The notes beneath the pieces are model-generated. The model ran no database searches, was not told the origin of the DNA, and saw nothing but the letters and a program-made list of their open reading frames with translations. A stretch of DNA of 64,000 nt from Theileria orientalis strain Shintoku (Eukaryota; Apicomplexa; Aconoidasida; Piroplasmida; Theileriidae), in contig NC_025263.1 of NCBI RefSeq assembly GCF_000740895.1, positions 310,001 to 374,000 of the forward strand, in the 5' to 3' direction. Positions 20,937 to 31,537 of this stretch are shown piece by piece. Each line of letters opens with the position of its first letter. Within the stretch, counting starts at the first letter, position 1. The translations under genes and the position numbers were made by a program.

Positions 20937-22429
20937 ATGCTTTTTACAAAATTAATCTATTTATGTACAATATTTTTTAAATTTCAGTTTAGTTCCAGCG
21001 TTTCAATATCTTATAAACAACATAAATCCAGAATTTCATTTATAAACACTCCAAATCGCTCTTTTTTGTTTAATAGGCACTTAAAAACACACAATAATGT
21101 CACACTCTCTGGAATCCAGGTACTTGAACCTTTTTTTCAATATCTACTAAATCACCATGTACCTATAAATACACATTTTATACTTAATTTGCTTTTAAAT
21201 TAATTTCATGTTTAGCCTTCCGGTGAATTACACATTGGCAATTACATAGGTTGTATACAACCATGTTTAACCTACCAGTCTAACAACAATGACTTGCACA
21301 TGATGATTGCTGACAATCATGCTTTGTCTGGTGAGTCATCAACCCCGTGTAATAATTGTTTTAGGTTATAATTTTGGAGATAATTTGAGGGAAAACACTA
21401 GAAAAACTATTGCATTGACGCTCGCCTGTGGAATTGACCCAAATAAAACCACTATTTTTGCGCAGAGCCACTTTCCTCAAATCCTTGAGATGAATTGGAT
21501 TTTAGGTTCATTTATTAAAACATGTTTGTCTAAACGGAACACAATTTTTGTTTAGCAAAATTTTATAAGCTTGCTCAATTTCGCAACAGGGGAGTCGACT
21601 CGGCTGACATGAGTATTGCAAAGTTTCTTTATCCTCTACTGGTACCTTTCAAATCAATATAACTACATTAGATGGCTTCCGACATTCTTGCTTTGAATGC
21701 CAGGCTTGTGATTGCTGGCCCTGATCAGAAAATAAATCTCAGCTTAGCCAGATATTCAGCCAGGAAGCTGAATCGTATTATTGGCTCAGACACTTTCATT
21801 GTTCCCGAACCCGTGTATTCTCACACCTACAGGTTAGATTCAAACTCTCATACAACTCATCTATTAGAGTCAAGTCTCTCTCTGACGGTAGGAAGAAGAT
21901 GTCGAAGACGGGCTCTTCCAACATGGATGTCATAAACTTGCTGGACTCCGAGGACATGATTTACCGCAAAATCAGGTCCGCCAAGACTCAGTCTTCTGAT
22001 GGTATTAGGTTCTCTTTTACACGCACTTTCAGATGACGCCTCTCCTGAACTCAATAACCTCCTCGCTCTTTACAGTATCTTTTCTGGGAGGCCCTATGAT
22101 GACGTCGTCGACCACTGTGATATGTCCAACTTTTTGAAACTTAAAACTGATTTGGCATCACACATCATCGACTTCCTCAGTCCCATTAAGAGGTATCTAC
22201 ATTCTATTACAGCACACCCCTTAACCTATTTCTAGGAGATTTTATGATATATACCATGACGAGCACTTCATTGGCTCCATCCTTGAACGATCTAGGCATA
22301 AGCTGAACAATGCATTCGACAATAGACTTCGAGTTCGTTTACACAGACTCATATCATTGTTTATATGTTTATTCATACTTATGTGCTCATTTATATTTTC
22401 AGGAGGTGAAACAACTTTTCAATTGCTAA
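20937..22429 (+). CDS. trpS: Bacterial-type tryptophanyl-tRNA synthetase, probably apicoplast (9 exons)
   Basis: Predicted exons are 20937-21119, 21216-21330, 21365-21505, 21556-21641, 21672-21832, 21868-22001, 22033-22192, 22236-22332 and 22403-22429, about 367 residues. It charges tRNA-Trp. The class I signature HIGH appears as HIGN in SGIQPSGELHIGNYIG (about residue 66). The second signature is KKMSKTGSS (about 240), and MASDILALNARLVIAGPDQ is the tryptophan/dimer region typical of bacterial TrpRS. The first ~55 residues start with a hydrophobic signal-like stretch (LFTKLIYLCTIFFKF) followed by a basic, Ser/Asn-rich segment. This is the two-part leader expected for apicoplast import, so organellar action is inferred. 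The first intron removes a frame-breaking segment directly before PSGE, which supports the join. Confidence 0.88.
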
Positions 22430-22763
22430 CTTTGTTAAGTACTCATTATCATTCACCTACCATGTGTATACTTAATACCATATTGACTTACACATAGTAT
22501 ATATTTTTAATTCATTTAATTTAAAAGATCATTTTTACATGTGTCCATATATCTATCAACATACAAACATACATATAGATGCATATTCATACATAAAAAT
22601 ACTTAAATGTATCATTATATTCATACATATATACAAACAAATATATATATACATACATACAAACATACTTATATGTATCAGTATGTATATATTGCGTTCA
22701 ATGGCAACTATCATTTACTTGAAAGTGTAAGGGTGCTTTTTAATAAATTGAAATATTATACAG
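22430..22763. other. AT-rich convergent spacer
   Basis: The spacer lies between the 3' ends of the TrpRS gene and the minus-strand acidic protein gene. It contains degenerate runs of TACATA/ATACAA between about 22530 and 22690. No gene is visible. Confidence 0.5.
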
Positions 22764-24910
22764 TTAAACTTTACTCAAAGTTTGGAAAAGCCGATACTTG
22801 AAGGATATTTGCAGCGGGTTTTCTGGAACTGGTTCTGGCTTCGGCCTGTCGTAGACTGGCGTCGGCGCCACTATGTTCGATGGGTCAAGCAGGAACGGGT
22901 TTCTCTCCTCCAGCCTCTTCTCGTGCTCAATTTTACTAATCATCAGGTTGTCTATAAACTTCTTCGCGTCCTCGTAGTCCGTGTTTTTCTTAGTGCATAT
23001 GTTCAACATTCTTTCTGCTTCCTCCATCGTGATCATCCTCAGGTTTTCTGTGCTTATAAACTTCTCTTCCACCACATCTACATATTTACTCAAATTTATT
23101 TTACACTTACCGACAAATTCACGTTTATTTATTGATACTGCTGCCTTTTCCGTTTTTTCTGAACTTCCTGAGTGATTCCTTGCTATCGATTTAGAGCCTT
23201 TTGCGGCTGGTTTTGTTTTATTAAAGGCTTTCTCATCATAAATCTAAAGATCATTTAATATTCTTACTTTTACATCATTACTAACATTTACATAACTACT
23301 AACATTTACATCATTACTAACATTTACATCATTACTAACATTTACATAACTACTAACATTTACATAACTACTAACATTTACATCATTACTAACATTTACA
23401 TCATTACTAACATTTACATAATTACTAACATTTACATAATTACTAACATTTACATCATTACTAACATTTACATAACTAGTAGCTTCTACTGACAATGCAA
23501 CTACATATACACAGACTGATATATATTTACACGCTACTACATAAGCATCCTCATATCTGTGTAATGATAAATATCACAGTGTCTACTTGCACTTACGTCT
23601 TGCTTTTTCTTTCGCGACCTTTGGGACTTCGATCTCCTCCCCGGTTGCTTCAGCTCCTCCATGTACTCAGGCTGCGCGCTCAGCGGCGTCAGGTCCTCGG
23701 CGAAACCCACTCTTCCCTCCTGCTCCGCGTCCACTGCGTATGCTTCCTGCTTCTTCTTTGCCTTCCTTCCTCTGTTAGACTTTTTCTTCGGTTGCGCTTG
23801 CGCTTGCTCTTGCTCCATCATATACGGGTCTTCCAACTTTGTTTCAAATTCAACTGGCATTTGATCTGACGCTTCGTCTGCATATTCCTGGTTCACTTGA
23901 TCTTCCACGTCCTCCTCCTTTTCTTCTCCAGGCTCTCCTTCCTCTATCACTTCCTTTTCTTCTTCCTGCAGGTCTCCGTCTTCCTTGAGGTCCTCGTTCA
24001 GGAAATCGTCTACGTCTAGTGGCAGATCTCTCGCGTCGTTCTCCAGGTACGCTTCCGTCTGATCTGTTTCTGTGTATTCTCCTGTTCTTTCTCGTGTGTG
24101 TTCTACTGTTTCTGCTGTCGATTGTTCTTCCTTCTCATCTATTAGCATGTCTCCAAATCCCTCTGAGAAGGTATCGTCCTGCTCTTCTTCCTCTTTATGG
24201 TCTACTACGGCTGGCTTCTCCTGTGCTATCGGCTCCACTTGTGGGCTTCTGTTTGTCTTTGGAACTGCGAAACTAGATTTAACGTCCCATCTCGACACTT
24301 TCGGCCTTCTTGCTGATGCCGACCTTGCCTCTTCGTGCTGTTTTTCGTCTGTGTATGACGTCGTTTTCGTCTTCTTCGTCACCATTGGCATCGATTGCAC
24401 TCTTATAAGTCTCTTGTTGTCCAGCAGCGTCTTCCCATCCGTGTATTGGTATTCGCTCGATGATGCTTCGTTGATGTACTTCGATCCTGTATAGTCCGTA
24501 TCTGTCGCCTGCGCAGGCTTCTTGTACACCGACCTTCTTGAGCTCTTCGTCGTCGTCGGTCCGTACGTCGAATCTACGCTGTCTGGTCTATATCCTCCTA
24601 TGTTGGCCTGTCCTTCTTCCATCTTCTGATCCGCGTTCCTTCTTCTCTCCGACACTTTACTTTTTGGCTTCTGTAGTGGCGTTGCTGTGTACTGTGTGTT
24701 CGTTGTTTCCGACGTCATCCCTTTATTTTCATTTGCCATTTTTGCAAACATGTCTTCGTAGTATTTTATTTTTCTCATTTCTCTCGAACTCAGCTTCGGA
24801 TCAAAATGCGACGTTGCTTCTGAGCTCTTCGCCCTGCTCCCATCATCGTGGGTGAATCCTATTTTTTCAGGGTGATTTGTGACCTTCAATTCTCCATCCT
24901 CTCCATCCAT
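22764..24910 (-). CDS. Acidic, charged protein, unrecognised (3 exons)
   Basis: Predicted exons are 24910-23597, 23243-23111 and 23077-22764, about 586 residues. The N-terminal part contains a helical motif (FDPKLSSREMRKIKYYEDMF, about residues 37-56). A Ser/Thr/Lys-rich middle is followed by a long Glu/Asp-rich tract (about 240-370) and basic clusters (KKKSNRGRKAKKKQE, GRRSKSQRSRKKKQ) like nuclear localisation or chromatin-binding segments. The last exon has a helical region (MEEAERMLNICTKK) and a proline-rich tail. Composition suggests a nuclear, chromatin- or RNA-associated protein, but I do not recognise a domain. The first intron is 353 bp, ten times the local norm, because it holds an 18-bp tandem array. 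Exons 2 and 3 are joined by a 33-bp intron. Confidence 0.65.
23265..23476. repeat. 18-bp minisatellite inside an intron
   Basis: About 11-12 tandem copies of an 18-base unit. On the plus strand the unit is AACATTTACATCATTACT, alternating with variants ending CATAACTACT or CATAATTACT. It fills most of the first intron of the acidic-protein gene. On the gene's own strand the array is open in the same frame as the following exon and would read as NVSNDV/NVSSYV hexapeptides. The frame is closed only by the TAG of the splice acceptor. Confidence 0.9.
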
Positions 24911-25440
24911 TTGACTCTGTTAATATATATTTCCATATATTGACTTTATTTAATTTTATAAAATATTTAAGAATCTCTTAAATTTTTCACAAAATTAAAT
25001 ACGTTTTTTTCCTTTCCCATTTACTTCTTAATACTCTAAATAAAGGCTAAAATTTGTACTGTTTCTATGTATCAAATTTCCTTTTTTTCTAGGGTATATT
25101 TATATAACGTCCCTTTTCCATATATTCATTACCACCTGCTAAAAACAATCAGTCAAAACAGAATCTTTTAAATATTGATTCTATTTACTGTCTCGACAAA
25201 TGTTTAAAATGTAATTTATACACATATTAATGTTTTTTATTTCACAACACCATTATTCGTTAAACACTACTATTTTAATCTAATTATTTTACACATATTC
25301 CTATACCATATTTAGCATTATATTTTTCGTTGATTTACACTTTTCAACATTATTTTACAAATCCTATTCTATGTTTCAACCGTCCTGGGTTACTTTTTTC
25401 CTTTTGAACCTGTTTTCTCACCTTTTGTTCTATATTATTT
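24911..25440. other. Spacer between two minus-strand genes
   Basis: T-rich on the plus strand, about 530 bp. It separates the start of the acidic-protein gene from the 3' end of the DEAD-box helicase. No credible ORF or structured RNA noticed. Confidence 0.45.
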
Positions 25441-27634
25441 TTAATTTTTTCTTTTCTTTTTAAACATCCTTTTCACCTTTTTAAATTTATTTTTATCTAT
25501 TTCATTTTTTGTTTTTTCTGCCATTTTTTGTGTTTTCCACTTTGCTTCCACGTATTCTTGTTTTGATGCGCTTTTCTTTTCTTTTATCGATCTAAACCAC
25601 TTTCTTTTTTCTAAAAACTTATCTTTATTTTATTTTCTAACCTGTTTCCTTTCCTTCTACGTTTTTCATTGTGCTATCAATCTTTTTTATATCCTTTTCT
25701 ATCTTTTCGTTTAACAAAATCTCCTTTATTTTTTCTTCCAACTCTGCGATACTGTTTTTGTACTTATTAAGTATTCCTGATGCTACTTTTCTCTTATTAT
25801 TTTCATATTTTGATCCCAATGTAGACGTTTTCTTCAGAAACAGCTTAACTTGCGATCTTTGCTCATCCACGTACAATGTGATTGCCTTTCCTGAGGATCC
25901 CATTCTTGCTGTTCTACCCACTCTGTGTATATACCTAAAACACTGTTATTTATCTTCTATCCGCACCTCGTTATATCTGTCGGCAAGTCCACGTTGATTA
26001 CTGTTTTTATTCCTGGTATGTCCAGTCCTCTCGATGCCAACTCGCTCGCCAACAGGTAGTCCACCTCAGATTTTTTAAACCTTAACATGTCAGTCATTAC
26101 TTATCAATAATCAAATATCAATAACCAATTATCAATAATCAAATATCAATCACCAATCTTTAAGAGGTTGATTAATATTAACAAGACTTACTTTTCCACC
26201 GACTCAAACCTCTTTGATTGCGATAGGTTTCCGTGCAACTCTGCACACTTCAGTTTCATCAGCTTAAATATTAAATACATCCTGTGTGCTGCTCTTTTCG
26301 TCTACACATCCTTTTCAATCACCCTTTACTAACCTGAAAGAACAGTATCGTTTTTTCCTTGCAGTACTTTGTGCACAGGTACACTGCGCACGCCTCTCTA
26401 TACTCCTCTTTTGGTATCATTAGCATTTCGAACTCCAGCGTTTTTGACACTTTTGTTGGCTCATCCACCTTAACGTACACCGGGTTTGTCATTGACAGGT
26501 TTACCAGTTCCTTCGTTTCCTCTGTCAACGTTGCACTGAATAGCATGGTCTGCCTATTTCTATTACAGAACTTCAGCACTTGCAAACACTACGTTTTTCA
26601 TTTTACTTTTTCTTTTCGGTCTTACCTCGTCTCTGAATCCCAACTCCAGGAGCTTATCTGCTTCATCCATTATCACCACTTCTATGTTTTCCACGTTGAT
26701 TGACTGACGTTATTATTATTATTATAGTCATTCACTTACGCTTGAGTTGAGCAGCATATCCAGTGCTCTTCCTGGCGTACATATTATTGTATCTGGTATT
26801 TGCTTCAGCTTATTCTCCTGCTCCTTTATTGGTATCCCTCCCGTCAACTATGGGCCTTTTCATTGTGCTCCGCACTTACCAGGGCTGCGTTTGTCGTCAA
26901 GTACTTAGATAGCGATTTATACACTTCGTAACACTGTGCTGCCAGCTCTCTTGTTGGTAATATCACCAAAACCTTCGTTCCGTGTCTCAATCCGTGTGTG
27001 TAGTTATCTTTCTACGTAATTTAGTTGTTCATAACTCTATGTGCTTACTGTTCGTTGTTTTATGAATCCAGATGCCACCAATCTTTGCAATGTCGGAATT
27101 ACAAACGACGCTGTTTTTCCGGATCCTGCCAATTATTACAATTCTTTATCCATACCTGTTTCTGCTGTCACTAACAAGTCCTTTCCTTCCAGTGCCAGTG
27201 GTATTACTTTAGTTTGAATCAACGTTGGATGTTCGTATCCTAGTTCATAAATCGCCTAATATTCGTTATTTCTACTTCTATAAAAACAAATACCTTAAGA
27301 AGTGATTTACATAATGAAAAATCCGACCAATTAAGATTAGAAAGTAGCACATTGGTTTTAGAAGTGGAGCCGGATTGCGTTTTATTTATTTTTTTATCCA
27401 AACCTTCACCTTTAGTTTCTTTCACAGCACTTTCGTGTTTTTCATTCGTGTTTTCTGACAATAAATCAAGGAATCCTTCCTATAATTACATAATGCTTAT
27501 AAATCATTAAATAACACTCCATCTAATACACATACGTAATTATATTAATCAAACATCACTTAGCATACTTTAAATTCAACTTCCAAGTCTCCTTCATCAT
27601 CCGACTCACTTTTAAATTCCATTTTTTTGTTCAT
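25441..27634 (-). CDS. DRS1: DEAD-box RNA helicase, DRS1/DDX27 type (12 exons)
   Basis: Predicted exons in transcription order are 27634-27569, 27479-27294, 27255-27156, 27125-27049, 27011-26880, 26847-26740, 26703-26626, 26588-26334, 26301-26192, 26080-25967, 25934-25642 and 25610-25441, about 562 residues. The family acts in the nucleolus on 60S pre-ribosomes. Motifs: [12 protein letters not shown] and GYEHPTLIQ (Q motif), [66 protein letters not shown] and [10 protein letters not shown]. The last short exon ([11 protein letters not shown]...[10 protein letters not shown]) matches the basic tail of DRS1/DDX27 and would be missed if the frame were ended at the in-frame stop at 25637. Motif V reads [11 protein letters not shown] instead of the usual ATDVAARGLDI. 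The intron at 26081-26191 contains a duplicated 28-bp unit. Confidence 0.85.
26102..26157. repeat. Two-copy 28-bp tandem repeat in an intron
   Basis: Two near-identical units starting TATCAATAATCAAATATCAA lie in the intron between exons 9 and 10 of the DRS1-like gene. The expansion makes this intron about 110 bp against a local norm of 30-40 bp. Confidence 0.8.
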
Positions 27635-27946
27635 TTTCATAGAATCTCAACATGTCACAATTTTATTTTATTCTTTTAAATGTGTAATAGTTTCTCATCA
27701 GTTTAACCAATGTAATAATCCAATAATCTCGTTTAAATATAAATATTTATACTTTTTCAACAATTCTCTATTATTTATGACCTGCTCTTCACCACATACG
27801 ACCATATATTTTTATTTAATCAACGGGTTGAATTATCTATTTTTATATACACAAAACTAAAACATTAAAATTGCTTTGAGCTTCTGTCGGTTTATTGGTC
27901 CCTACCATTCCGGTATCATCGAAAATGTATGTATCCCAGGTTACGT
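27635..27946. other. Spacer
   Basis: AT-rich region between the 5' end of the DRS1-like gene and the 3' end of the secreted FAINT/SVSP-like gene. Short open frames here have the composition of random AT-rich DNA. No gene called. Confidence 0.45.
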
Positions 27947-30634
27947 TTATCGCGCTTGAGCGCGATTTCCGTTTTGTCCGTTAGACGCTGGCTGTGACGC
28001 TGGCGCGGCTTGTGAAAACATCATCGGCCCTTCTACTACGGCCATATCTTCATCATCACTGTCTGCTTTTGACCCAGACTTAGGTTGAGAAGTCTGTTGT
28101 GGCTGCGGTGTGGATTGTGTAGCAGTTTGTTGAGAAGAATCTGGCACTGTAAACCATCCATCGTCTTCCGCAGGTACGGTTACAGGCTGTGGTTGCACTT
28201 GAGGAGTTGGTGAAGGTGGTGGAGAATGTTGCGCTGGAGGCGTTGGTGCAGCTGGTTGTGTCTGTGTCTGTGAAACTTCCATAGGTCCTAAAACGACTGC
28301 TAGATCATCATCATCATCCTCTTCGTCTTGTTGTTGTTGTTGTGGTTTAATCGCCTGCTGTGGTTGAATGGTCTGTTGAGGTTGTGCCTGTTGTGGTTGA
28401 ATGGTCTGTTGAGGCTGTGTCTGTTGTGGTTGGATGACTTGTGGTTGAATGGTCTGTTGAGGCTGTGTCTGTTGTGGTTGGATGACTTGTGGTTGAATCG
28501 TCTGTTGAGACCCATCCTGCAGTGAATGTGATTCTTGTTGATCAGTTGACTGTTCTTGTGCTTTTGGTTGAGCTACTTGTTCTTGATGTTCCGATGGTTG
28601 ATCTTGGGTTGCATCCTGTTCAGGTTCTTCGGTTGACTGTGGTTGTTCTTGTTGTTCAGATGGTTCTGGTTGTTCAGACGACTGTGGTTGTTCTTGTACT
28701 TGAGGTTGTGATTCGTGTTGGTGTTCTTGATCTGGTTGTTCTTGTTCTTGAGGTTGTGATGCCTGTTGCTGGTCTTGATCAGGTTGTTCTTGTGGTTGCA
28801 GTGCAGGTTGTTGTGATTCTTGAGGCGGTTGCTGAGTAGGCTGTGAGGGTGTCAAATTAAGCATGGGTCCTTCCACAACTGAAATTTCCTCGTCGCTATC
28901 CGTAGACGCTCTCCGAGTTACGATTGGGGCTGTTGCTGTGACTGGGGGCGGTGTGGCAACAGTGTCAGTTGTAGGAGGTTGAGTTGTAATCGGAGGGGTT
29001 GCAAGCGCCGGCATTGGTTGTGAAATCACTGGAGGACCTTCGACAACACTTATTACTTCGTCTGCAGCTTCTGGTTGCAGACCTCCCTTTAACGTCGACA
29101 TGCCACTTGACTTCTTTGTGAAGTCAAAGTCCTTCAAGAGACCCTTTATTGCCAGGGGGTTCCCTTTCAGTGGGTCTGTTGAGGCGATGTAGTCAACCCT
29201 GTTGTTATTTGACGTCGTTTTCATTACCAGGCTGACACTTTCTCCGTTTTCGCACAGGATCAGCCTGTGGTCTTGATCCTTGCTTAAATAAAACTCCATG
29301 TTCGGGAATATGACGAACCTTTCCTTTCCCTTTTCGAAGTCGAACACTTTGAACCTTCCGTGGTGCGAAATCTCAATTCCCTGGTGCAGAGCATCAGGCA
29401 CAATCGTCGTGTAGAAGAGCACATTTTCGTCATCAATGTTTTCCCTTCCAATGATTGTCTTCGTTCTCTTCAGGTCGTGCTTATTTACAGCGTTTAGGTC
29501 CTTCTTGTACACGTTTCCCCTTTTGACGTACTTCTCGTGGTGTACTACATTGTCGTTAACGTATGTAAACATCATCTGCTCGTAATTATTTTTTGACCTT
29601 ATAGAGTGGAACTTAAATCCTTCGTCAATGATGAAGTGCTTGTCAAAAACGACATTTATTCTCTCGGTCTTACCGCCCTGTTCTCTTACATCCAAATGGA
29701 ATCTCAAGTTTCCTGTTGTCTGACTCATCAATTTTCCCACGTCGTTTCTGTTTATCTTCAGGTTGTCATAGGAAAACACCTCGTTGTCGTATGGAGTTGA
29801 GTGATCTGCAAAAATGTTTGCCATATCAATATCGTCGAAAGTCCTCATGAGACTGACGTCCATCAAAATATTGGTGTTTTGCTGTTTGGAAAGGGTGTAT
29901 TTTAACCACTTATTTTCAGTGGTCAAATAGGCCACCAAAATACTATATCTTCCGTTATCTTGGGTATAACAGATAAAGTTTTCCTTTACTTGGTGTTCAA
30001 CACTTCTGTTGGCATCGCCGATAATAATTTTGGACACCAGCTCTCTAGGGCCCTTAGGCTTATAGCATTTTATATTTCCAACCTCTTCCAGAGTAAACTG
30101 TGCGGAGGGGTTAATTAAATCCAACTCTAGTAACGTCTGTGTTCCGGGTTTAGCTGATGCTTGCGATGAACTCTGATCGGGAGCAACCCTTACGAAACCA
30201 TTTGGCTGTAAAAAAAATTGTTCGTTCGAAGAATCTTTAAAGACGACTGTAATATTGCCATTGAATGGTGAGTTCGAGAAAACATGGTCTATTTCCTTAT
30301 GAAATTCAATAAATTGCTGATTTCCAGCAATTTTATCAAGCTTTTTACCGTTAGCTGATGAATACTTGATAACTCCAGGAATGCTAGTGTTCACGACGAG
30401 ATCGGGACTAACTTGGGAGGCTCCAAAATCCAAAGTAACTGAATTTGTGGGCTGAGAAGCATTTCTAATACTGGGTATAACTGATGATACCACAGAACTA
30501 AAGGTTGAGGTGGATCTCATGGAAACGGTATCAGGAGCCTTACCGGCTGGCTGACAGGAAGCCTTAAATCCACCGAAGCCGACATATTTGAAGCTCAAAA
30601 CCGTAAAATATATAAAAATATGAGAAAACTGCAT
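27947..30634 (-). CDS. Secreted Q/P-rich FAINT/SVSP-like Theileria protein
   Basis: A single exon of 895 residues. An N-terminal signal peptide (hydrophobic IFIYFTVLSFKYVGFGGF) is followed by a globular part to about residue 500. Its repeated beta-rich units, with scattered W, Y and K positions, resemble FAINT (DUF529) modules of secreted Theileria proteins. From about 520 to 880 it becomes Pro/Gln/Glu-rich, with tandem QPQQTIQP and QVIQPQQT repeats (about residues 700-770) and four copies of an acidic-VVEGPM motif near residues 531, 585, 780 and 866. This layout is that of the SVSP family, host-cell-exported proteins of transforming Theileria. SVSP genes are usually subtelomeric and multicopy, and I see only one copy here among housekeeping genes. 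The function is unknown; export to the host cell is inferred from family resemblance only. Confidence 0.65.
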   Translation of the reverse strand: MQFSHIFIYFTVLSFKYVGFGGFKASCQPAGKAPDTVSMRSTSTFSSVVSSVIPSIRNASQPTNSVTLDFGASQVSPDLVVNTSIPGVIKYSSANGKKLDKIAGNQQFIEFHKEIDHVFSNSPFNGNITVVFKDSSNEQFFLQPNGFVRVAPDQSSSQASAKPGTQTLLELDLINPSAQFTLEEVGNIKCYKPKGPRELVSKIIIGDANRSVEHQVKENFICYTQDNGRYSILVAYLTTENKWLKYTLSKQQNTNILMDVSLMRTFDDIDMANIFADHSTPYDNEVFSYDNLKINRNDVGKLMSQTTGNLRFHLDVREQGGKTERINVVFDKHFIIDEGFKFHSIRSKNNYEQMMFTYVNDNVVHHEKYVKRGNVYKKDLNAVNKHDLKRTKTIIGRENIDDENVLFYTTIVPDALHQGIEISHHGRFKVFDFEKGKERFVIFPNMEFYLSKDQDHRLILCENGESVSLVMKTTSNNNRVDYIASTDPLKGNPLAIKGLLKDFDFTKKSSGMSTLKGGLQPEAADEVISVVEGPPVISQPMPALATPPITTQPPTTDTVATPPPVTATAPIVTRRASTDSDEEISVVEGPMLNLTPSQPTQQPPQESQQPALQPQEQPDQDQQQASQPQEQEQPDQEHQHESQPQVQEQPQSSEQPEPSEQQEQPQSTEEPEQDATQDQPSEHQEQVAQPKAQEQSTDQQESHSLQDGSQQTIQPQVIQPQQTQPQQTIQPQVIQPQQTQPQQTIQPQQAQPQQTIQPQQAIKPQQQQQDEEDDDDDLAVVLGPMEVSQTQTQPAAPTPPAQHSPPPSPTPQVQPQPVTVPAEDDGWFTVPDSSQQTATQSTPQPQQTSQPKSGSKADSDDEDMAVVEGPMMFSQAAPASQPASNGQNGNRAQAR

Positions 30635-31537
30635 TTTTAAAATCCCTGGTTTCAGGATTCCACAATTATATAACTACAAAGTAAGATATGTTTCTATCTT
30701 TAGAATACAATAACAATTAAAAGATTCTACATGATTTTATAATATTAAATTATCAATATTTAGATAAAAATATTGATTAGATACAGTTAATTGCCCACCT
30801 CAATCCAATGTATGTGAGACTGCCAGGGGATAGAAGGTATCCTGTAGACTGTGCATGATTTAATTAAAAATCTCAATTTCCGGAATTTGCAAATATTTAT
30901 TAATAAATACAATGTAGAAGTAAGGATACAACATTTTTATAAACAATTATGTTGTTTAAGTTTTATAAATGATATACACATATACGGGTGGTGTTTAAAT
31001 TTATAAATAATTATTTTTAAATAAATATTAATATAATAAAAGAATTTTAATGAAAATATAACAGAGGTAAAAATTCAGATCAATTGTGTATTAAACGTAA
31101 CAATTATGGAAACCCAACTCTAATCATATGAATGGTGGACAAATTATACAAAAACTGAGTGGAAATAAAAATATACATATTATTCTGTTTTCGAACAAGT
31201 ATATCTGCTTTATCGGTTTTTAGTATTCTGGATTACATACAGGAATCTCGCTATCCAATGGTATACACATTTCGCAGAAACATCTTTATAAATTTTTAAA
31301 CTAACACTTTTATTTTAAAAATTCTATTTTCTATTTAATTCGTATATTTTGGCACCTTAATGCACTTCCGGCTGCCCATCACATTTTATTATGGCTGTTA
31401 GTTGATAATCATATTAAATAAAAGGGGATTCATACTTTATTAAACCCCGTTTCCATCAAAATACATACTTAATAGTTTTCCTTGACTGCCCGGCTACTTA
31501 CTTTACATAATTTGATTTTGTCACTTCTTCCCACAAC
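30635..31537. other. Long AT-rich divergent spacer
   Basis: About 900 bp lies between the divergent FAINT/SVSP-like gene and coronin, the longest gene-free stretch in the window. It should contain both promoters. It is mostly A/T with a few GC islands (30800-30860, 31230-31290, 31350-31390). I found no ORF of credible composition and could not fold a known RNA from it, but small RNAs are not excluded. Confidence 0.5.

Noticed and set aside
22539..22801. Short Y/I/H-rich frames between the TrpRS and acidic-protein genes
   Set aside because: Composition is that of TACATA-type simple sequence, with no protein-like features.
28328..28839. Plus-strand Leu/Val-rich frames opposite the FAINT/SVSP-like gene
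   Set aside because: Antisense shadows of the Q/P-rich repeat region; the gene strand has the signal peptide and a 895-codon frame.
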